Assembly (NCBI RefSeq): GCF_002878395.1
Contig: NC_061121.1
Location: 136,310,669-136,374,668, forward strand
Source of the DNA: Capsicum annuum
Taxonomy: Eukaryota; Streptophyta; Magnoliopsida; Solanales; Solanaceae
Reading direction: 5' to 3'
DNA length: 64,000 nucleotides
Each line of letters begins with the position of its first letter. The stretch's first letter is position 1. This document shows positions 57,695 through 64,000 of the stretch, piece after piece. The notes beneath the pieces were generated by a model. The model had not been told where the DNA came from and did not search any database. It saw nothing but the letters and a program-made list of their open reading frames with translations. A program made the translations under genes and the position numbers.

Positions 57695-58794
57695 GGTAAA
57701 ATATCTTACTCTTACACTTTTGTGTGTGTGAATGATAATTGTGTGGCTATTATCCCATTGAGTATGCATTGTAGCTTACTTACTTTTGAGTCTAATGATT
57801 TTTTGCCTCTTGCTGATGATGTATATGTTGTGAGTATGGATACACTAGTTGATCCTATTGATGACAAAATTGACTTTTCTTGAAAAAGTATTTTATGTCC
57901 ACCTAGTGTTGAAGCCAATATGTTGAACGAAAGTACATCTTCTTATGTAATTGGTGTTAATCAACTTATGTGTGAAACATGCCTGCCATTTGAGGTTATG
58001 TGTGATGTACTTAATAGAACTCAAGTGAGTGAATTATTTAAAAATGTTGGTCAACAAAATAGGAGTGAACCCGAGATCTATTCTTGGGATAATCTTCTAC
58101 TTGAAATCTCTTTGAAACTTGATATTGATCTTATAGAGAGTGATGAACATGTTTTCCTAAATCTACCTATGAAAGAGATCATGCTATTTTTAGGTATAAT
58201 ATCTTGTTTAAAGATGATATAAACACTCCTAATATACCAAGTGGTGAAAATTATGGTATAGATTGCCTTGGAAGTAATATCCAATATGCTAACCCACTAT
58301 GGTGTGACAACATTCCTACTAAAGATGGAAATCTCTTCATGGAAGATGAGAGTACTCTTAAGAGTAAGGAATGTGTGGTCTTAGAAACTATTTCTCCTTC
58401 TACTTTGTATGATTTTATTGTTGAGAGTACTTATAGTGTTGATTGGGAAACTAGTGGTGAGTACACACATAAGGGAACCTTAGTAGAAGTCAATTTGAGT
58501 GATACCTTTCTCTACACTCTATTTGATTTGGATGATATGTATGCTATTGTCGAGAGTATGTCATTTAGTTTGGGTGGAGACCACAAGAAAGGGGAGTGTT
58601 GTCTAGACCCATGTCTATTACCACTCTTCCCATTTTACCCCGGTGCCAAATGTAGAAATGGTGATATTGGTGTACCCAACTTGTTGCTAGGTTTGAATGG
58701 CAATAAAAGTGTCACTCTTGGTGAATCCCATAACCAAATCCTTTGTACATCTTTCATTGAGTTTTTAATATTTAATTCAAAGGATCCTTTGTAA
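57695..58794 (+). pseudogene. E ORF2, about 366 residues, unknown function, one stop and one frameshift
   Basis: The frame runs from 57695 through one stop (57881-57883) to the region of 58190, where a run of T's near 58186 shifts the frame. It then continues to the stop at 58792-58794. It reads LLTFESNDFLPLADDVYVVS, MCETCLPFEVMCDVLNRTQV, SWDNLLLEISLKLDIDLIES, YGIDCLGSNIQYANPLWCDN, FDLDDMYAIVESMSFSLGGD and GECCLDPCLLPLFPFYPGAK. It is acidic and Cys-containing, with no transmembrane segment or protease/RT/integrase motif. The length kept open is notable beside the decay elsewhere. It could be an extra ORF of a non-autonomous family. Function unknown. Confidence 0.6.
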
Positions 58795-58927
58795 TATTTC
58801 AAGTATGTGCCGCCTTGGCATGATGATGTTTGTTATCATGCTAACCTAACCCTCATTCCATGAGGATGTTGTGATTATTTATCCTTTCTCTAGTGTTGCA
58901 AGGTATGGATCGAGGTCGAATCCTTTT

Positions 58928-58941
58928 CAAGAAGGGGAGGA
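58928..58941 (+). promoter_or_regulatory. Polypurine tract of E
   Basis: caagaaggggagga directly before the 3' LTR start at 58942. Confidence 0.8.
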
Positions 58942-59879
58942 TGATACAAGTCAAATGATCGCCTTAGCTTTTGATGACATCATTCAAAGTCACTACGTGA
59001 AGAATCAATCTTTGATCGCATGAAGGGAATGGTATCATACTTTGAGGGGTTGTCTTGAGCATGCCATTAAATAAACCAGAGGGTGAAAGATTGCTTGGAG
59101 ACTTGAAGACATGAGGACTTTCGGGTTTGGGTCACACTATGTGGTTCATAGTTTTGGTTCCCTTTATTAATAGAATTTAGGTTACTTGGCCTTGAGGGAA
59201 TTTTGGTTATTTAGACCAGTTTAAATGACACTCCATGTCCACCCCACCTCATTAAGGGAATTGGAGTCATTTTGTTTTTTTTTTTCTAATATGCTATATA
59301 TAGTCTCTTTTAGGTATTTTCTCATTAGCTCATGAATGATGAATGTATGAAACATTGTAAATCCTCTCTATTGAGAGTAGAACACCTTAGTGTAGTTCTT
59401 AGATAGGGCTTGGAAAAGCCATCTTAGTATACGAATTGAAAAAGTTAATGTTAACCATTGTTTTAAAATGGTAGATCTTGAGGTGAGTTGATTTCCTTGG
59501 CGGTCACAGTAAGAGTGTGGTTTTGATTATTACATTCATTAGTAGTTAGTGTTGAAATACACTTGGTTCTTAATCTTGTAATAATTTTAGTCTCACTTTT
59601 TATCCTTTACTTGCTGGTAATCTTGTTGTGTTATTCTTGTTGCCTACTCTTAACCTTGTGGTGTTCCTGTAGCGAAGTTGTTTTTCCTCTTGTTCTTCAT
59701 TTTATGTGTTGTTAATCTAGTTTGTTTGGATGGAAAATAGGTGTTAAACACCTTGTTATCATCTCTTTCTTGTTCGTATTGTGAATCCGAGAGTTGGTCA
59801 CCAAAGAGGTCCTCAGGTTCTTGAACTTATGGACAGATTTTTGTGTGTATTTCGTGCTTCCCTTATGTTTCTCATATCA
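58942..59879 (+). repeat. 3' LTR of E
   Basis: 938 bp, starts tgatacaagtcaaatgatcg and ends ctcatatca. It is uninterrupted and shows that 37497-37689 and 54733-55391 were once adjacent. TATA-like ctatatata at 59294-59302. Confidence 0.95.
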
Positions 59880-59884
59880 GAATC
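59880..59884. repeat. Target site duplication of E, right copy (gaatc)
   Basis: Pairs with gaata at 37492-37496. One base differs, which is plausible for the age of the copy. Confidence 0.75.
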
Positions 59885-60480
59885 TAAGTTTCTACACTAA
59901 GAATGTTATATACATAATTGAAAGCACATGAACATTACTCCAAAACATCCTAGCATCAAGAATTGACTCAACAAGTGGCAAACTTATGCTTAATGCTTAG
60001 TCAACGACAATTTACAAATCACCCACATTCATCAAACTTGTGCCCCTCACAATAAGAGATTTACCCATAATAACTCATAATAATGTAATTTGTAGCACAA
60101 TGGGTACAAGTATCAAGTTACACTCACTCTCTCAAGGAATTCACAAATTACACATAATGAACCATATGCTTGCCTTTAGTGTCATACTCCACAAATATCA
60201 TGATGTTAAGATTAGGATCAAATTGATCTTTTTGGGTTGTAATGCAAGATATGGGATGGGTAGGAACTATTTTGGAATACTGACTATCTTCCCTAAGTGC
60301 TTTAAAACAATATAGTGTGCAGTTAAAAACAATCGACAGCAACTAAATTACACCATTTTTGTTTACCCCATTCTTTTGTTTTTCACCCCATCTTATTAAG
60401 CACATTTACATACACTATGGTGTGAGGATTCTATGTACAACTCATTCAATTTGAACAAATTTATATTACTTTCATTACTT
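59885..60480 (-). other. Element G internal sequence, no gene seen
   Basis: About 600 bases between E and the readable protease part of G. In an autonomous Athila/Tat element RT would begin near here, but I find none of its motifs. ORFs 60040-60315 and 60148-60342 are unsupported. Confidence 0.5.
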
Positions 60481-61260
60481 AATGAGGTTGTTTGAAGAGG
60501 TCTTTTGTGGAATAGACTCCACTACCCCACACTTATCCCCTTCAATCATAGTAATCATGCACAATTCATTTTAGTGGGATAGTGTGTTGAGTAGTTTGTA
60601 CACTTTAAAAACATCCTCTACATCATCTATCTTTATTGTGAGTGTACCCTCTCTCAAATCAATTAAAGCTCCCCTCCCTCCCCTCCCCCCCATTGCTAAA
60701 AATGGATGCCCTAAGTTGATTGGTACCTGTTCGTCTACCTAAAAATCTAGAACAATAAAGTCAGCAGGAATAATAAATTTACCAACCTTTCTGAGAACAT
60801 CCTCTAAACTCTTTCATGATGGTCTATAGTCCTTTTTGCTAGCTACAGTGGCACAGAGCTCGGTCTAGGCTTCCCCAAACCCAATATGTTGAACAAAGAT
60901 ACGGGCATCAGGTTGATACTGACTCCTAAAACACTAAGTGCCTGAACCACCTCATTGTTGCCAATCTGAATAGGGAGAGTGAACTTCCCAGGGTCCTTAA
61001 GCTTTTTAGGCATCTTTTGAGTACCATAAAACTACACTCCTCAGTAAGTGTTGCCACCCCACATCCTGCAATTTAACTTTGTTAGCAACCACATCTCTTA
61101 AGTACTTAGCAAACTTTTCCATTCCCTTAAAAACATAAAAAAGAGGTAAGTTAATGTGTAGTTCTCTAAATGTATCAAAGAACTTTTTGAAGAACGCATC
61201 CTCATTTACCTTTATATGCTTCTGTGGGAAAGGTAGTTGTGGGATCTTCTTCACTTCTTA
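60481..61260 (-). pseudogene. Element G protease region
   Basis: The minus ORF 61254-61006 reads KKIPQLPFPQKHIKVNEDAF, FKKFFDTFRELHINLPLFYV and MEKFAKYLRDVVANKVKLQD, the segment ahead of protease in Athila/Tat elements. Next come KLKDPGKFTLPIQIGNNEVV and QALSVLGVSINLMPV (retropepsin), where the expected catalytic Asp of the DLGAS-type box is Val (codon 60930-60932). GKFIIPADFIVLDF and VPINLGHPFLAMGGGEG follow to about 60670. A G-rich run on the minus strand is at 60671-60691. Confidence 0.8.
60671..60691 (-). other. G-quadruplex-capable G-run on minus strand
   Basis: Four runs of G (eight, four, three and four) separated by single A's on the minus strand. It lies inside the decayed protease frame (MGGGEGREG), probably extended by slippage. 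Confidence 0.7.
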
Positions 61261-61600
61261 AGCAAATTTTCCTTTTTAGTACACAGACTTTATAAACTTT
61301 TCATCAACTTAACCATGTACATGTTTAGGACTTGAATCAGCATCCACTTCCTTAGTTGCCTTTGGAGGTTCTCCATAAAGCTCATTACCACTTTTCAAAG
61401 TGATTTCCATAACTTCTTTTTAAATTTTTGTATATCCTGGCAGACCACCTTTAGGCCTAGTATTTAGTGTCTATGATAACTATCCCAACTACTACTTCAA
61501 GCTTCTCATGGCTGCTTACTGGTTCTTTACATCTGCAGCCAATTGTGTTTGATTAGGTAGAATTTATTTCATCATTTCATCCAAGTTGCTAGCAGGCTGA
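61261..61600 (-). other. Element G gag-protease spacer
   Basis: About 340 bases with stops in each minus frame. Composition fits a decayed spacer between gag zinc knuckle and protease. No motif recognised. Confidence 0.45.
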
Positions 61601-62560
61601 TTTCCTTATGCTTGTGGTTGCTGAATTTGCTGTTGTTAGGCATTCTAAGGTTGATTAAGTGGATGAGTCTTTCCATTTCATGTTTTAGGCATTCCCATAA
61701 TTCTGCCTTTGAGAATTTCTGACATACATCACAAACTTAGGATTGGCTGTACACATAGCCGCTGAATGACTAGTGTTTCCATAAACCTCACACCAACTAC
61801 TAGTCTATTGAACTGCATTAACTATTAGTGTAGGTTGTGTAGCTCCCACTTTCAAGCTGCTGAACTGGGTGTTTATCAAATTTTGTAATGCTAAAACCTG
61901 AGCTGATAAAGTAGTGTATTGGTCCACCTCCAATACACATGCAACTTTCTTTATGGAACTTCTTCAATCACTATGCCATGTTGTAATTCCTTGTGCTATG
62001 CAGTTTAAAAAGGTACTTAGCTCATCATAAGTCAACTCCAATGCTTGACCACCTACATTTGAATGTAGAAAAAATTTTGTGTTGTGGTAAGGTTCTTCTA
62101 TAAAAGTATAAAAAAGTACCTCATTGTACTCTTGGTGATGTGAAAAGTCTTGAATAAAGGCCTTAAATCGCTCCCAAGCATGATAGAGGTTCTTGTTTGG
62201 CCTCTACTTAAAGCTGACAATCTCACTATGATGTTTCGCAGTCATGCCAGATGGAAAGAATCTGATGAGGAACTTTTAGGATATTTCATACCATGATGTG
62301 ATTGAATTCGCTGGTTCAGAGTTCAACCACCTTTTTGCTTCCCCAATAAGTGAATAGGGGAAGAGTGTCAGTCTCATATAATCAGTATTCATATCTGTTG
62401 AAATGAATGTGTCAGTGAGCTCAATGAAATTCTGCAAGTGCACCTTTGGATCTTCATATGCAAGCCTTGTAAACTTTCCACTGCTAATCAACATCTGCAC
62501 CATATTATTCTTTATCTCGAACCTCTCTCCAGTAGCTTGTTCCTAAAAAAGTGAGGTCAA
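61601..62560 (-). pseudogene. Element G gag with zinc knuckle (second Cys lost)
   Basis: The minus ORF 62503-62276 reads KFTRLAYEDPKVHLQNFIEL, MRLTLFPYSLIGEAKRWLNS and EPANSITSWYEIS, the Retrotrans_gag core of Athila/Tat type. It continues as KFLIRFFPSGMTAKHHSEI, WERFKAFIQDF, YDELSTFLNCIAQG and WCEVYGNTSHSAAMCTANP. The last is CX2CX4HX4C with Tyr for the second Cys. Stops interrupt it. Confidence 0.85.
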
Positions 62561-62862
62561 ATTTGTTGGAAGTGGGATTGCCACTTCTCTAACTGTCTTG
62601 GGGCTACTTGTTCATCACCTATGAGAGAAGGATTATCTTGATATTCTTTGATTTGTGGAATCCAGGGGAGAAGGATTGCTTCTCTTCTTCATTGATGGAA
62701 GAGTTGCTTAGGTTCGGGGATTGGTTCAACTAATTATCGAGCCCTTTCTAGCTTACTACCTTGAAAACCTATTTCCTGCAAATACAACACCAAGACCAAG
62801 TGTCAAACAACAAAGTAATCTAAAAAGTAAAGCCAAAAATAAAATAGTTGCCACATTACAAG
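62561..62862 (-). other. Element G leader
   Basis: About 300 bases between primer site and readable gag. A 70-codon plus-strand ORF (62721-62933) crosses the primer site and is not a gene. Confidence 0.5.
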
Positions 62863-62880
62863 TCCCTGGCAGTGGTGCCA
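62863..62880 (-). promoter_or_regulatory. Primer binding site of element G (TGGCRCC type)
   Basis: The minus strand reads TGGCACCACTGCCAGGGA. The TGGCGCC...GGGGA type is characteristic of Athila/Tat lineages. Here the CpG positions have changed to CpA, as expected from cytosine deamination. Confidence 0.85.
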
Positions 62881-62886
62881 AAAACT

Positions 62887-64000
62887 TGACAGCACCCAAG
62901 CACACACACAAGTGTACGTGGTCTACCAAGTAATATAGTGGCCTTCAATAAATCCAAATATCGATCCCATGGGGACTTGTTCTAAGAACTATTTGATTTC
63001 TGTTCACAATTTAGAATCAATTGATGAAAGAGTAACCAAAAAAGAGCTTTGAATATTTGTAAACTAAGGTAAAGTAAACAATGTGTAAAATAAAGTTCTT
63101 GAAATAATCAATACAGTAAGACCCACGGTTAAAGCACTTTGTACAATCATACAATATTATTGAACTTCATTCGTTAACTCACTTATCTTGGTTGTTGATT
63201 CGTAGGGTTAATCGCATGATCATGGTCTCCCGACTTCAAATCATTTTCCTAATTTGGACATTACAACTACATTATTGAGAGGGGATATAATAATCCAATT
63301 AATTTCCTTAAGCTATCAACCTACATGTGAATCAAGTAGGGATTCTACGTACATCTCTGTCCTAGAAGCTAATTTGAATTCCTTATTTCATAAAAGTATA
63401 AGAACCCTACTTTGTTCATCCCCACATTCTATCTTCCAATTCCCTCTCCCAAGTTCACAAGGTTGACAATATATGTATTCTAAGGGTGATCAATCCTTAA
63501 ATTAGTTTAAAAAAAAAAAAGATAAACAAGAAACCAAATATGATAAGAAAATAAAACAAAATCAATTCAAAACAATAATCTTCATGTTCTTGGCTTTAAC
63601 CCCGAAAAGGGAGTTTTTAGCCACTAATAGCCATAATCATCATCCAATTAATTTTATGAATGACCAAAACCATAAATAAGATAAATTAATGAAAAAAAAA
63701 CCTAAAAATTATGTTTCAGTAGCCTCCTCAATTGTCCAAGAAGTCCAAAAAGCGGATAGCCCAAGTCGTGTAGGATAAGGATGTCAAGTTTGGCCATGTG
63801 TGGGATGTCCAACATGCTTCCTTGCCTATATCATGGAATAACCAATGCGGGACATTGAATTTTTCATGGTCTAAGTAATGTGGAGCCTTGATTATCTCAT
63901 GTCAAGAGTGGTGCGCCATACCTATATCGCATTGGCGCACTGGAGGTTACATCCAAATTCTTGTCTAAGTGTTCAGGTCCCTCTTGCCTTGTGACGTTAT
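62887..64000 (-). repeat. 5' LTR of element G (cut by window end)
   Basis: The plus-strand left edge is tgacagcacccaag. It aligns block for block with 35728-36860. The LTR start lies beyond 64000. Confidence 0.85.

Larger units (their letters stand above)
37497..59879 (+). mobile_element. LTR element E, probably non-autonomous, 5' LTR split by element X
   Basis: The 5' LTR is in two pieces (37497-37689 and 54733-55391), interrupted by the 17-kb X/Y insertion. The 3' LTR is 58942-59879. Without the insertion E would be about 5.3 kb. The internal region (55392-58941) has a decayed Met-type primer site, two decayed unknown ORFs and a purine tract, but no RT, RNase H or integrase motif that I can find. 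It probably depended on another element's enzymes. Confidence 0.85.
35728..64000 (-). mobile_element. Athila/Tat-type Ty3/gypsy element G (runs off right edge)
   Basis: The minus-strand 3' LTR starts at 35728 and the matching 5' LTR at 62887. Between them lie a primer site of the TGGCRCC type, gag and protease, and the inserted element E. About 1.1 kb of LTR is visible in both copies with the same order of blocks ('agtgtacgtggtct', 'ggtctcccgac', 'gtcaagtttggccat', 'ggaggttacatccaaatt'). No RT, RNase H or integrase is recognisable. The target duplication cannot be checked because the right end is outside. Confidence 0.85.

Noticed and set aside
1..64000. CRISPR array, tRNA, rRNA, operon or bacterial system
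   Set aside because: No regularly spaced repeats, cloverleaf-compatible gene, ribosomal sequence or dense coding was found. All signals point to plant retrotransposons. TGGTATCA stretches are primer sites and not tRNA genes.

Overview
This window looks like repeat-dense heterochromatin from a flowering plant. I see no cellular gene, tRNA, rRNA or CRISPR-like array. Nearly all recognisable sequence is decayed LTR retrotransposon: Ty3/gypsy with initiator-Met-tRNA-type primer sites, an Athila/Tat-type gypsy with a TGGCRCC-type primer site, a Ty1/copia element and a LINE fragment. LTRs of 2-3 kb starting TGTAATACCCC, and others ending TGACACGACCC read on the opposite strand, suggest Solanaceae (pepper/potato/tobacco group). 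That placement rests on family memory, not on a search. Almost every polyprotein is broken by stops and frameshifts, so the elements are old and immobile.

Left part (1-10.8 kb): element D (minus) occupies 1-3737 and abuts or interrupts the gag of element C (minus, 3738 to about 6255). Next come a pair of about 400-bp direct repeats, an AT-rich stretch, a plus-strand LTR end and other LTR-like sequence.

Middle part (10.8-35.7 kb): gypsy A (minus, 10774-15793, 3' half only) is joined to a copia element (minus, 15794-19738, 5' half only). The copia element lies in the integrase of gypsy B (minus). B is also split in its protease by a complete gypsy element, A2 (minus, 22160-31908), flanked by a perfect 5-bp target duplication, atagg. 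B's gag and 5' LTR follow up to about 35145, then a LINE fragment (35150-35727).

Right part (35.7-64 kb): a four-level nest. Athila/Tat-like element G (minus, 35728 to beyond 64000) contains element E (plus, 37497-59879, LTRs TGAT...ATCA, no visible reverse transcriptase). E's 5' LTR is split by gypsy X (plus, 37690-54732). X's 5' LTR is split just downstream of its TATA box by gypsy Y (minus, 38191-45815, target duplication taaca). Y carries a second copy of the X/Y junction, which suggests an unequal recombination. The most interesting points are this nest and its duplicated junction, the unknown proteins of E, a repeated small hairpin motif in the X/Y LTRs, and Cys-to-Tyr loss in all five gag zinc knuckles that can be read in full.
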